A stretch of DNA of 9,406 nt from NCBI GenBank assembly GCA_021160685.1, contig JAGHCC010000386.1:1-9406 (forward strand), read 5' to 3'. A model generated the notes under the pieces. That model did no database searches and was not told the origin of the DNA. It was given only the letters and a program-made list of their open reading frames with translations. Positions 1 through 6,985 of the stretch are shown here, one piece after another. The position numbers and the translations under genes were made by a program. Every line of letters starts with the position of its first letter. The first letter of the stretch is position 1. Source of the DNA: Desulfobulbaceae bacterium. GTDB taxonomy: Bacteria > Desulfobacterota > Desulfobulbia > Desulfobulbales > SURF-16.

Positions 1-356
1 CCACAGGCTCGCTTCTCTTCCTTTCCTTCAAGGTGATTGGAGCCCTGGCACTGGTGGTGGGACTCATGGTGCTACTCGTGATCTGGCTGAAAAAGCTCGG
101 GTTCAGCCAAAAAACACTAAAACAGGGTTCCCTGATCCAGATTCTTGACACACGAATGATCGGTCCTAAAAAATATATTTCCGTCCTGCAAATTGCTGAT
201 CAAAATATCGTTGTCGGCATCACTGATCAGCAAATAACCATGCTGACCGGACTGGACGCCGGCCCCGCTCTGAAAATAGAAGAAGGAAAGCAAGACAACA
301 CATCAGAAACATTTTCCAGCCTTCTTGCCAGGGCTTCAGGATTTTCCAGAAAATAA
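1..356 (+). CDS. fliO: Flagellar biosynthesis protein FliO, 3' part (5' end outside window)
   Basis: FliO is a small single-span membrane protein that helps FliP assemble into the core of the flagellar type III export apparatus. The frame is open from the first base of the window (first full codon at 3), so the gene starts upstream. A GTG at 33 could act as a start, but it lies inside the hydrophobic stretch that continues from upstream codons, so I treat it as internal. The visible part has a transmembrane segment ending in WLKK, then a short cytoplasmic domain with the FliO-like features of a KYISVLQI strand and a VVGITDQQITML segment. The tail is polar. The stop codon TAA overlaps the ATG of fliP by one base, which implies translational coupling. 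Identification rests on this domain pattern plus position directly before fliP; FliO is poorly conserved, but context makes the call strong. Confidence 0.88.
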   Translation, partial: TGSLLFLSFKVIGALALVVGLMVLLVIWLKKLGFSQKTLKQGSLIQILDTRMIGPKKYISVLQIADQNIVVGITDQQITMLTGLDAGPALKIEEGKQDNTSETFSSLLARASGFSRK

Positions 357-1123
357 TGCACGGATCACAGATCAAAAAAATCGTTATCCCCCTGCTTCTG
401 ATTCTGTCGGCAATAACATTTTGGTCGGCAATGGCAGAAGCGGTGACCCTGCCCACGATCCAGGTCGGTCTGCAAGAAACAGATGACCCAAAGGATATGG
501 CTGTCATCATCGAGATTCTGCTGATGTTCACGATTCTGTCCGTGGCGCCGGCCATCCTCCTGATGACCACCTGCTTTACCCGCCTGGTGATTGCGTTTTC
601 CTTTCTGCGCAGCGCCATGGGAACGCAACAGATGCCGCCGACCCAGGTGCTTATCGGACTGTCGCTTTTTCTCACTCTGTTCATCATGTCGCCGGTGCTG
701 AAACAGATTAATGACCAGGCCGTCAAGCCCTACATGGCCGAGGAGGTCAACCTGGAACAGGCATTTAACGCAGGTCTGCAACCGCTCCGGGGCTTTATGT
801 TTAAACAGACAAGAGAAAAAGATCTGGCCCTGTTCCTGTCCATGGCCAAGCTTGAAAAACCGGCCAACAAGGGCGAGGTTCCATCCTCGATTCTGATACC
901 GGCCTTCATGATCAGTGAACTGAAAACCGCCTTTCAAATCGGCTTTATTCTCTTTCTACCCTTTCTGGTGATTGACATGGTGGTGGCCAGTGTTCTGCTT
1001 TCCATGGGTATGATGATGCTGCCGCCGGTTATGGTCTCACTGCCCTTTAAACTTCTGCTCTTTGTCCTTGTTGACGGCTGGCATCTCATTGTCGGCTCAC
1101 TGGTGCAAAGTTTCGGGATGTAG
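356..1123 (+). CDS. fliP: Flagellar export pore protein FliP
   Basis: FliP (255 residues, normal for the family) is the main component of the FliP5-FliQ4-FliR1 pore through which unfolded flagellar subunits cross the inner membrane. The N-terminus looks like a cleavable signal peptide: a basic start, a hydrophobic core at about residues 9-25 and an AEA motif at 27-29. A cleavable signal is a known feature of FliP. The mature part has strongly hydrophobic segments and family motifs, including TCFTRLVIAFSFLR (about 77-90), QMPPTQVLIGLSLFLT (about 96-111), and the C-terminal LPFLVIDMVVASVLLSMGMMM region followed by PFKLLLFVLVDGWHLI. The start ATG sits in TAATG with the fliO stop and has no close Shine-Dalgarno, so re-initiation after fliO is likely. 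It is followed by a 174-base gap before fliQ, unusually long for this operon. Confidence 0.98.
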   Translation: MHGSQIKKIVIPLLLILSAITFWSAMAEAVTLPTIQVGLQETDDPKDMAVIIEILLMFTILSVAPAILLMTTCFTRLVIAFSFLRSAMGTQQMPPTQVLIGLSLFLTLFIMSPVLKQINDQAVKPYMAEEVNLEQAFNAGLQPLRGFMFKQTREKDLALFLSMAKLEKPANKGEVPSSILIPAFMISELKTAFQIGFILFLPFLVIDMVVASVLLSMGMMMLPPVMVSLPFKLLLFVLVDGWHLIVGSLVQSFGM

Positions 1124-1207
1124 CGCTTTGCTTCGTCATATGAACATTTTTACTGTGTCTATAAACATTATGCAATATCAACTAATTACAGTTAGCTCTT
1201 CGCACAA

Positions 1208-1288
1208 TTCAGGATTTGGGAATGCGGATTTCGGTTCATGTAAAAAATTCCGCAATCCGCATTCTGAAATCCAAAATCGGACGTCGGA
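1208..1288. repeat. Heptanucleotide array in inverted arrangement, fliP-fliQ gap
   Basis: The gap between fliP and fliQ contains two runs with exact 7-base periodicity. Bases 1208-1235 make four units (for example TTTGGGA, ATGCGGA); the first three end in GGA and the fourth in GGT. Bases 1247-1288 make six units (for example ATTCCGC, AATCCGC), all with TC at positions 3-4, which is the complementary orientation. The two runs are separated by an A-rich spacer of 11 bases. The last unit supplies the GGAG (1286-1289) that serves as the fliQ ribosome binding site. The periodicity is read directly from the sequence; a function is not known to me. It resembles low-complexity heptad filler rather than coding sequence, although a short ORF passes through it by chance. 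Confidence 0.75.
1212..1272 (+). other. Imperfect hairpin between fliP and fliQ
   Basis: Bases 1212-1234 and 1250-1272 are inverted copies: 20 of 23 positions pair as Watson-Crick, one more can be a G-U pair, and the loop is 15 bases. The core GAATGCGGATT pairs without a break. No T-tract follows the stem (the next bases are AAAATCGG), so it is not a standard intrinsic terminator. In the transcript it could lower downstream expression, protect the upstream message from 3' exonucleases, or partly sequester sequence ahead of the fliQ ribosome binding site 14 bases later. These roles are inferences. Confidence 0.65.
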
Positions 1289-1297
1289 GCAAAAGCA

Positions 1298-1567
1298 ATG
1301 ACCCCCGTTGAAGCCATTACCCTGGGAGAAAAAGCAATTATCATTACCCTTCTTCTTTCTGCGCCGCTTCTGCTCATCGGTATGGCGGTGGGCCTGCTGA
1401 TTGCTATTTTCCAGGCCACAACGCAAATTCAGGAAATGACTCTGACTTTTGTTCCGAAAATTTTTGCAGTAATGCTGGCCATGCTCTTTTTTTCATCCTG
1501 GATGCTGATCAAACTGACGGATTATACCCGGGAACTTATTATGAGCCTGCCGGATATTATTCGCTGA
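1298..1567 (+). CDS. fliQ: Flagellar export pore protein FliQ
   Basis: FliQ (89 residues, the usual size) is a two-helix hairpin membrane protein, with four copies packing around FliP and FliR in the export pore. Two hydrophobic segments are visible at about residues 14-38 and 52-72, separated by the conserved polar turn FQATTQIQEMTLTFVPK, the family hallmark. The protein begins MTPVEAITLGEKA. The start ATG is well supported by GGAG at 1286-1289, 8 bases upstream, located at the end of the heptad array. It lies in the export operon between fliP and fliR, and co-assembly of their products fits this. Nothing in the protein is unusual. Confidence 0.98.
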   Translation: MTPVEAITLGEKAIIITLLLSAPLLLIGMAVGLLIAIFQATTQIQEMTLTFVPKIFAVMLAMLFFSSWMLIKLTDYTRELIMSLPDIIR

Positions 1568-1617
1568 ACAGCGGGAAACGCAGGGACAAAAAGGCAAAGG
1601 GGTAAGAGGATAAAGAG
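1568..1617 (+). repeat. Purine-rich, roughly heptad-periodic spacer before fliR
   Basis: The 50 bases between fliQ and fliR are almost all A and G. From about 1589 they read as loosely 7-base units such as AAAGGCA, AAGGGGT and AAGAGGA. The last of these contains AGAGGA (1605-1610), which is placed 7 bases before the fliR ATG and is a good ribosome binding site. The periodicity is weaker than in the fliP-fliQ gap and could be a by-product of purine-rich composition. Confidence 0.45.
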
Positions 1618-2406
1618 ATGATCGACACAGGACTGCTCAACTGGACAATCAGTCAATTTCTCTGCCTGGTCAGCATCATGATCAGGGTGGCGCCATTGAT
1701 TTTTTTTATGCCGGTCATTGGCTCGCCCTCGGTGCCAAGCCAGATCAAGGTGCTCGTGTCCTTAATGATCGCTCTGGTCCTGGTTCCTGTTGTACCGGTC
1801 ACCCCTGCGGATCTTCCGGAAAGTGCCCCTGGCCTGCTTCTCTTTGTCGTCACCGAGGTCTGCTTCGGAGCCTTACTGGCGGTTCTGGCCCGCCTTGTTT
1901 TTGCCTCATTTCAGATCGCCGGCCAGATGGTTGGTGTCCAGATGGGCATGGGCATGGCCGGTGTCATGGATCCACAGTTCGGCGTCCAGGTCTCGCTGGT
2001 GGGCCAATTCTGGAACCTGATCGCTATACTGATTTTTCTGGCCATGAATGGTCATCATATCTTTATCAAAACCTTAATTGAGAGCTTTATCTGGGTGAAA
2101 CCGGGCACCCTGCACCTGACCCAGGCCACTTACAACGGCATGATGCAGGCCACGGCCCAGATGTTTGTCATAGCAGTCAAAATCATGGCCCCGGCCTCGG
2201 CTGCGGTTTTTTTCTCCCATGTGGGCATGGGTATCATTGCCAAGACCGTACCGCAAATTCCGATCCTGATTGTGGGAATGCCGTTAAATATTGGTGTGGG
2301 TTTCATTTTTGTCGGACTTTCCCTGGGCTACTTTCTATCTTTAATGATGAACTACTTTGAACAGCTGGGCCGGGATCTGCCCAAAATGGCGGCGGGGATG
2401 GGGTGA
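1618..2406 (+). CDS. fliR: Flagellar export pore protein FliR
   Basis: FliR (262 residues, typical) is the single-copy subunit that completes the export pore with FliP and FliQ and contacts FlhB. The protein is hydrophobic throughout with about six membrane segments. Family landmarks are the N-terminal RVAPLIFFMPVIGSPSVPSQIKVLVSLMIALVL stretch (only partly quoted: RVAPLIFFMP at about 23-32), the glycine and methionine-rich QMVGVQMGMGMAGVMDP segment (about 103-119), and the C-terminal PQIPILIVGMPLNIGVGF region. The ATG at 1618 has an AGAGGA site 7 bases upstream. A run of eight T lies at 1700-1707 within codons for I-F-F early in the gene; this is noted as a possible slippage site, but the frame is intact here. 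Confidence 0.98.
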   Translation: MIDTGLLNWTISQFLCLVSIMIRVAPLIFFMPVIGSPSVPSQIKVLVSLMIALVLVPVVPVTPADLPESAPGLLLFVVTEVCFGALLAVLARLVFASFQIAGQMVGVQMGMGMAGVMDPQFGVQVSLVGQFWNLIAILIFLAMNGHHIFIKTLIESFIWVKPGTLHLTQATYNGMMQATAQMFVIAVKIMAPASAAVFFSHVGMGIIAKTVPQIPILIVGMPLNIGVGFIFVGLSLGYFLSLMMNYFEQLGRDLPKMAAGMG

Positions 2407-2412
2407 GCCGGA

Positions 2413-2440
2413 GGCTGAAGGCTGAAGGCTGAAGGCTGAA
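2413..2440 (+). repeat. Four perfect tandem copies of GGCTGAA
   Basis: Immediately after the fliR stop codon, bases 2413-2440 are four exact head-to-tail copies of the 7-mer GGCTGAA; the bases just before (AGCCGGA) may be a decayed extra copy. The array ends 56 bases upstream of the flhB ATG and does not overlap either gene. Perfect identity of the copies suggests recent slippage or expansion, so copy number may differ among strains. Related units occur in inverted orientation on either side of fliA. Confidence 0.95.
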
Positions 2441-2496
2441 AAAATAAAACTTGAGACACTCAAAAAATCAAGACATTTTCAAGGGAAGGTTGAAAA

Positions 2497-3567
2497 ATGG
2501 CTGACGAATCCAGTGGTCAGGAAAAAACCGAGGAGCCCACCGCGCGCCGTCTGGCCGAAGCCAGAAAAAAGGGGGACATTACCAAGAGCATGGAGGTGCC
2601 GTCCGCAGCCGTGCTGCTGGTCGGCCTGATGACCCTTTATTTTCTCGGTGGTTTTCTTCTCGACCGTTTTATGCTGGTTCTTCACTATTACCTGGGCCAT
2701 CTGCATACCATCAAAATTATCCCGGAAAATATGACCATGATGACCAGGGAGGCCATGGTCCAATTCGGCATTATGGTAGGGCCCATGATGGGGGCCATCC
2801 TGGTCACGGCCCTTGTGGCCAACTATGCCCAGGTGGGTTTTCTTTTCAGCACTGAAAAAATCACTCCGAAGTTTGAAAAGATCGATCCGATTAAAGGATT
2901 TGGCAAAATTTTTTCCATGCAGACCCTGGCCAACACGGTCAAATCAATCGCCAAGCTGATCATTGTTGGCTATGTGGCCTATGCGGAGGTCAGAAAATCC
3001 ATAGACGAGATCATCCCTCTTATGGATCGTGAAGTAATCGAAATTTTAATTTTTTACGCCAGAATCGCCTTCTGGATTTTTTTAAAATCAGCGCTGATTA
3101 TTGCCTTACTCGCTGCTCTGGACTATGCCTTTCAGCGCTGGCAATTCATGAAAAAAATGAAGATGACAAAACAGGAAGTCAAGGAAGAGGCCAAAATGAC
3201 CGAGGGTGATCCCCATGTAAAGGGCAGAATCCGCTCAATCCAAATGGAAATGGCCAGAAAAAGAATGATGACGGAGCTACCCGGGGCAGACGTGGTGATT
3301 ACCAACCCCACCCGTCTGGCCGTTGCCCTCCGTTACGACAACGAATCCATGGCAGCGCCCTTGGTGGTGGCCAAAGGCGCCGGTGTGATCGCCAAACGGA
3401 TCAGGGAAGTGGCCAAAGAACATAAGGTGCCGATTGTTGAAGACAAACCCCTGGCCCGAGCCCTGTTTAAAACCGTCGACCTGAATGAACCTTTGCCGGA
3501 GAACCTCTTCCAGGCGGTTGCCGAGGTCATGGCATATGTCTATAAACTCAGGCAGAATGCAGCATAG
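2497..3567 (+). CDS. flhB: Flagellar export switch protein FlhB (variant NPTR cleavage motif)
   Basis: FlhB (356 residues, normal length) is the membrane protein that switches the export apparatus from rod and hook substrates to filament substrates. The N-terminus has the family pattern QEKTEEPTARRLAEARKKGD (residues 7-26), followed by four membrane segments up to about residue 210, a basic linker with KMTKQEVKEEAKMTEGDP, and the cytoplasmic domain. That domain normally cleaves itself between Asn and Pro of NPTH. Here residues 270-273 read N-P-T-R (AAC CCC ACC CGT): the Asn, Pro and Thr are present but His is Arg. The rest of the domain (LAVALRYD, APLVVAKGAG, PIVEDKPLARALF) is canonical. Start ATG is supported by an AAGGGAAGG site about 8 bases upstream. 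The gap to fliR contains a heptad array. Confidence 0.98.
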   Translation: MADESSGQEKTEEPTARRLAEARKKGDITKSMEVPSAAVLLVGLMTLYFLGGFLLDRFMLVLHYYLGHLHTIKIIPENMTMMTREAMVQFGIMVGPMMGAILVTALVANYAQVGFLFSTEKITPKFEKIDPIKGFGKIFSMQTLANTVKSIAKLIIVGYVAYAEVRKSIDEIIPLMDREVIEILIFYARIAFWIFLKSALIIALLAALDYAFQRWQFMKKMKMTKQEVKEEAKMTEGDPHVKGRIRSIQMEMARKRMMTELPGADVVITNPTRLAVALRYDNESMAAPLVVAKGAGVIAKRIREVAKEHKVPIVEDKPLARALFKTVDLNEPLPENLFQAVAEVMAYVYKLRQNAA

Positions 3568-3639
3568 AACGGCTAGAAGTAGAGAAGCAAGAAGATACAC
3601 AAGATAAAAAGCAAGAAGGTAGAGAAGTAGAGAAGAAAA
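3568..3639 (+). repeat. Purine-rich AGAAG-repeating spacer before flhA
   Basis: The 72 bases between flhB and flhA are almost all purines and contain AGAAG six times (3575, 3583, 3590, 3614, 3623, 3631), with spacings of 7 to 9 bases within two clusters. It looks like a decayed short-period repeat. No strong Shine-Dalgarno stands out; the GAGAAG and AGAAG copies just before the flhA ATG probably do that job. No gene or hairpin was seen. Confidence 0.5.
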
Positions 3640-5760
3640 ATGGCTGAATCAACGGAAAAAATTTCAGGCTTCAAAGCCATACATATGGATCCGTCCAGTC
3701 TGCTGATGGCGGTGGGAGTGGTGGGCATTCTCATCATCATGATCCTGCCTCTTCCCACCATGCTGCTGGATCTGCTGCTCTCCCTGGGCATCACCATGAG
3801 CCTGACGATCCTGCTGATGTCCATGTACAATACCAATCCCCTTGATTTTTCGTCGTTTCCTTCTCTTTTACTTTTGACCACACTTTTCCGGCTTTCTCTG
3901 AACATCGCCTCCACCAGGCTGATCCTGCTCCACGGCCATGAGGGACCAGGGGCCGTCGGCCGGGTCATCCAGTCTTTTGGCGATTTTGTCGTAGGCGGCA
4001 GTTTCGCGGTGGGAACCATCATCTTTCTGATCATGGTGCTTATTAATTTTATCGTCATTACCAAGGGTTCCGGCCGAATTGCCGAGGTTGCCGCCCGTTT
4101 CACCCTGGACGCAATGCCCGGCAAACAGATGGCCATTGACGCCGATCTGAATGCCGGCCTGATCGACGAAGAAACAGCCAAACAGCGACGCCAGGAAATC
4201 AGCAAGCAATCTGAATTTTACGGATCCATGGACGGCGCCAGTAAGTTTGTCCGCGGTGAGGCCATTGCCAGCATTATCATCATGGTAATCAACATCATCG
4301 GCGGCCTGTGCATCGGCTTTTTCATGCAGAACATGGATCTCTTCCAGGCCGCCGAAACCTTTACTCTGCTAACCATTGGCGACGGCCTGGTCTCCCAGAT
4401 TCCCTCGCTGATCATCTCCACATCAGCCGGTATTATTGTCAGCCGCGCCGCATCGGACGTGGGCATGGGCAAAGAACTCACCATTCAGTTCGGCAGGCAA
4501 CCCCAGGCCCTAGCAGTCTCATCGGGCATTATCCTGCTCTTCGGCCTGATACCGGGCCTGCCCCACATTCCCTTCCTCATACTGGGCATCGGCATGGGAG
4601 TTCTGGCCTGGTTCGCCTTTCAATATCAGGCCAGGGAACAGGAAACCGAAGCCACCAAGGACGAAGAAGAGAAAAAAGCAACCGAGGCCCTGCCCGGCTC
4701 CCCGGAAACCGTGGAATCGCTGTTGAGCCTTGACATCCTTGAGCTTGAGGTGGGTTACGGTCTCATCCCCCTGGTTGATGAAAGCCAGGAAGGTGATTTA
4801 CTGGAACGAATCCGCGGCATCAGGCGGCAGTTTGCCACGGAAATGGGTCTTATCATACCGCCACTCCATGTCCGCGATAACCTGCAGATTAAACCGGATG
4901 AATATGTTCTTGTCCTTAAAGGGATCGAAATTACCAGGGGTGAACTGATGATGGGTTATCTCCTGGCCATGGATTCCGGCGCGGCAAAACGGGAAATTGA
5001 AGGCATTCCCACAATGGAACCGGCTTTTCAACTGCCCGCCCTGTGGATTGCCGAAGACAAAAAAGACGAGGCTCAGGTGGCCGGCTATACCGTGGTCGAT
5101 CCATCCACCGTTGTCGCCACCCATCTCTCCGAAGTGCTGCGCAGCCATGCCGACGAACTACTTGGCCGCCAGGACACCCAAAAGCTCCTTGACCATTTGG
5201 AAAGAACCCATCCCAAAGTTGTGGAAGAACTGGTGCCAAACCTGCTTACTCTCGGCGGCATGCAGAAGGTTCTCCAAAATTTATTGCGGGAACAGGTCTC
5301 TATTCGTGATATCCTGACCATCACTGAAACACTGGCGGACTATGCTCCCATGAGTACGGATCCGGACATCCTGACCGAATATGTCCGCCAAAAACTGGCC
5401 AGATCAATTATCAGCACAATGACCGACGAGGACGGCAAAATTTCCGTCCTGACTCTGGCCACTCAGGTCGAGGACCTGATTCGGGAATCAATACAAAAGA
5501 CAGAGCAGGGCTCGTTTCTGACTCTGGAACCGAACCTGGGACGTACTATCATCGAGTCAATCCAGCAGGAAGCTGAAAGAATCCATGAAGAGGGCTATCA
5601 AACTATTCTTATCTGCTCACCGCTGATCAGAAGACATCTGCGCCAACTTATTGAAAGGTTCCTGCCCCAGGCCAAGGTAATTTCTCATAATGAAATTACG
5701 GCCCAGACCAAAATCGCGTCGCTGGGGACTATTCAACTGAACACCGAGAAGCAAAAATAA
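3640..5760 (+). CDS. flhA: Flagellar export gate protein FlhA
   Basis: FlhA (706 residues, typical for the family) forms a nine-subunit ring below the export pore, takes part in proton-driven export and docks chaperone-substrate complexes. The N-terminal half (to about residue 330) holds about eight membrane segments. The FHIPEP family signature is clear at residues 153-176, beginning RFTLDAMPGKQMAID, followed by ADLNAGLIDEETAKQRRQE. A charged linker at about 330-355, rich in Glu and Lys, joins the membrane part to the cytoplasmic domain (about 360-706), which has the expected regions such as LEVGYGLIPLVDE, GELMMGYLLAMDSG, and ICSPLIRRHLRQL near the end. Its neighbours are the other export genes upstream and flhF downstream. 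Nothing is truncated. Confidence 0.99.
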   Translation: MAESTEKISGFKAIHMDPSSLLMAVGVVGILIIMILPLPTMLLDLLLSLGITMSLTILLMSMYNTNPLDFSSFPSLLLLTTLFRLSLNIASTRLILLHGHEGPGAVGRVIQSFGDFVVGGSFAVGTIIFLIMVLINFIVITKGSGRIAEVAARFTLDAMPGKQMAIDADLNAGLIDEETAKQRRQEISKQSEFYGSMDGASKFVRGEAIASIIIMVINIIGGLCIGFFMQNMDLFQAAETFTLLTIGDGLVSQIPSLIISTSAGIIVSRAASDVGMGKELTIQFGRQPQALAVSSGIILLFGLIPGLPHIPFLILGIGMGVLAWFAFQYQAREQETEATKDEEEKKATEALPGSPETVESLLSLDILELEVGYGLIPLVDESQEGDLLERIRGIRRQFATEMGLIIPPLHVRDNLQIKPDEYVLVLKGIEITRGELMMGYLLAMDSGAAKREIEGIPTMEPAFQLPALWIAEDKKDEAQVAGYTVVDPSTVVATHLSEVLRSHADELLGRQDTQKLLDHLERTHPKVVEELVPNLLTLGGMQKVLQNLLREQVSIRDILTITETLADYAPMSTDPDILTEYVRQKLARSIISTMTDEDGKISVLTLATQVEDLIRESIQKTEQGSFLTLEPNLGRTIIESIQQEAERIHEEGYQTILICSPLIRRHLRQLIERFLPQAKVISHNEITAQTKIASLGTIQLNTEKQK

Positions 5761-5790
5761 GAAGTCACTATTCAGGAACATCACTGAAAA

Positions 5791-6912
5791 ATGAAAATAA
5801 AACGATTTGAAGCGCCGGACAATATCACAGCCTTTGCCCTGGTTAAAAAGGAGTTGGGCGAGAATGCGGTGATCCTGTCCACGAAAACGATTGATAAAGG
5901 AACTCCTAATGCCCGGTTCGAGGTGATCGCGGCCATGGATTATGAACTTGAAACCGTGATGGCTCCTCCGACGGAAACAGCCAGACAAAAGGCTCCGTCA
6001 ATCTATGGCGATCACACCTTCTGCGGAAACATCCGAAAACAGAAGGCGGAACAAAAAGATAGGGGGGAAATCAACTTTGAATCCCGTGATCTGAAAATGC
6101 GTTTCTCGCGCATGCTGAAAGAGCAAACCCGGAAAGAAGGGATCAAAAAACCCGTGGAAAAAAACAAATCCGCCGGGGAAACAAAAACAAAAGTTGAAAA
6201 ATGGCGGGACTCCATTATTGAGCAAATCCACATCAATCCCCTGAAAATAAAAAAATCAACCCGACCGGTGGTTCTCGCCCTGGTTGGACCCACCGGCGTC
6301 GGCAAGACCACATCGGCCGCCAAGCTGGCCGCCTGGTTCAGTCTGCGGGAAAACTGCAAAGTCACGCTGCTGTCAATGGACTGCTACCGGATCGGCGCCA
6401 CCGACCAACTGAGAACCTACGCCAGAATCATGCGCCTCCCCTGTGAAATTGTTCTGCGCAAAAAAGATCTGGCCGACGCCATATCCCGGCACCAGGACAG
6501 CGACCTGATTATCATCGATACGGCCGGCAAAAGCCCTTATGACTCTGATCATGTCGCGGAACTTAAAGACTGGTTTGCTCCGTTTAATTTCATCAGGCCC
6601 TATCTTGTTTTGAGCGCCAGCACCAAGAAAGAGGATATCAAAACCATTATCAACTCATATACCCCACTGGACATTGCCAGCCTGATCATCAGCAAGGTGG
6701 ATGAGACCAGAACATATGCCGCTATGTGCCAGGAGATTGCCGCATCATCCCTGCCGGTTTCCTATCTGGCCTGCGGCCAGCGCGTACCGGAAGATTTCCT
6801 GGCAGCATCACGACCCTATCTGCATACCCTGTTTAAAAAAGGCTGGCAGGGATTTGCCGCCATGCTGAACCGAACCGAGTTGAAACCGGCGGATTGGCCG
6901 CTCACGGCATAA
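5791..6912 (+). CDS. flhF: SRP-family GTPase FlhF, flagellar placement
   Basis: FlhF is a signal-recognition-particle type GTPase that marks the pole (or other site) where the flagellum is built. The protein (373 residues) starts with the typical MKIKRFEA...AFALVKKELGENAVILSTK B domain. This is followed by a charged, Lys-rich variable stretch (about residues 70-145) and the NG GTPase domain. GTP-binding motifs are intact: P-loop GPTGVGKT at 166-173, DTAG at 243-246, and SKVDE at 301-305, corresponding to the guanine-specificity TKxD motif. The SMDCYRIGATDQLRTYA segment matches the SRP-GTPase insertion region. The ATG follows flhA by 30 bases, with AGGAA at about 5774-5778 as a rather distant ribosome binding site. 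It is paired with flhG downstream, as in most polar flagellates. Confidence 0.97.
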   Translation: MKIKRFEAPDNITAFALVKKELGENAVILSTKTIDKGTPNARFEVIAAMDYELETVMAPPTETARQKAPSIYGDHTFCGNIRKQKAEQKDRGEINFESRDLKMRFSRMLKEQTRKEGIKKPVEKNKSAGETKTKVEKWRDSIIEQIHINPLKIKKSTRPVVLALVGPTGVGKTTSAAKLAAWFSLRENCKVTLLSMDCYRIGATDQLRTYARIMRLPCEIVLRKKDLADAISRHQDSDLIIIDTAGKSPYDSDHVAELKDWFAPFNFIRPYLVLSASTKKEDIKTIINSYTPLDIASLIISKVDETRTYAAMCQEIAASSLPVSYLACGQRVPEDFLAASRPYLHTLFKKGWQGFAAMLNRTELKPADWPLTA

Positions 6913-6920
6913 CATGACAC

Positions 6921-6958
6921 GTAACAGCTCACCAAGGGCTATAAACCTTGGTGAACTC
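6921..6958 (+). promoter_or_regulatory. Conserved 5'-leader element, copy A, with perfect 9-bp hairpin, before flhG
   Basis: Bases 6929-6937 (TCACCAAGG) and 6946-6954 (CCTTGGTGA) are perfect inverted repeats around an 8-base loop, 31 bases before the flhG ATG. No T-run follows, so a standard intrinsic terminator is unlikely. A related sequence lies after cheY at 9355-9393: the first 21 bases match at 18 positions, and the ending AACTC is shared. In that copy the palindrome is not preserved. It could be an operator or an RNA leader structure; the function is not known. Confidence 0.55.
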
Positions 6959-6975
6959 TTACCATGACATAAATT

Positions 6976-6979
6976 GGAG
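6976..6979 (+). promoter_or_regulatory. Ribosome binding site that selects the flhG start
   Basis: GGAG here lies 6 bases before the ATG at 6986. A TTG at 6974 could extend the protein by four residues, but it overlaps this GGAG and has no site of its own. The ATG at 6986 also gives a protein starting MNQAETL, which fits the known N-terminal motif of FlhG proteins. Confidence 0.8.
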
Positions 6980-6985
6980 CCGCTC

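Noticed and set aside
33..35. GTG as the true start of fliO
   Set aside because: The same frame is open to the window edge with hydrophobic codons leading into the membrane segment, so this GTG is probably internal and the gene begins upstream.
1062..1301. Short + strand open frame bridging fliP and fliQ
   Set aside because: It overlaps the end of fliP in another frame and then crosses the heptad array; no ribosome binding site or recognisable protein sequence.
2413..2440. CRISPR array
   Set aside because: The units are only 7 bases and directly adjacent with no spacers, so this is a simple tandem repeat.
3573..4205. A 210-codon open frame on the - strand
   Set aside because: It lies opposite flhA, has a Met-, Ser- and Arg-rich composition typical of an antisense shadow, and resembles no family I know. 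Other long antisense frames opposite the flagellar genes were dropped for the same reason.
6844..6857. Sigma-54-like promoter (TGGCAG...TGC) inside flhF
   Set aside because: The GG and GC pairs are separated by 9 bases instead of the required 10, and it lies well inside a coding region.
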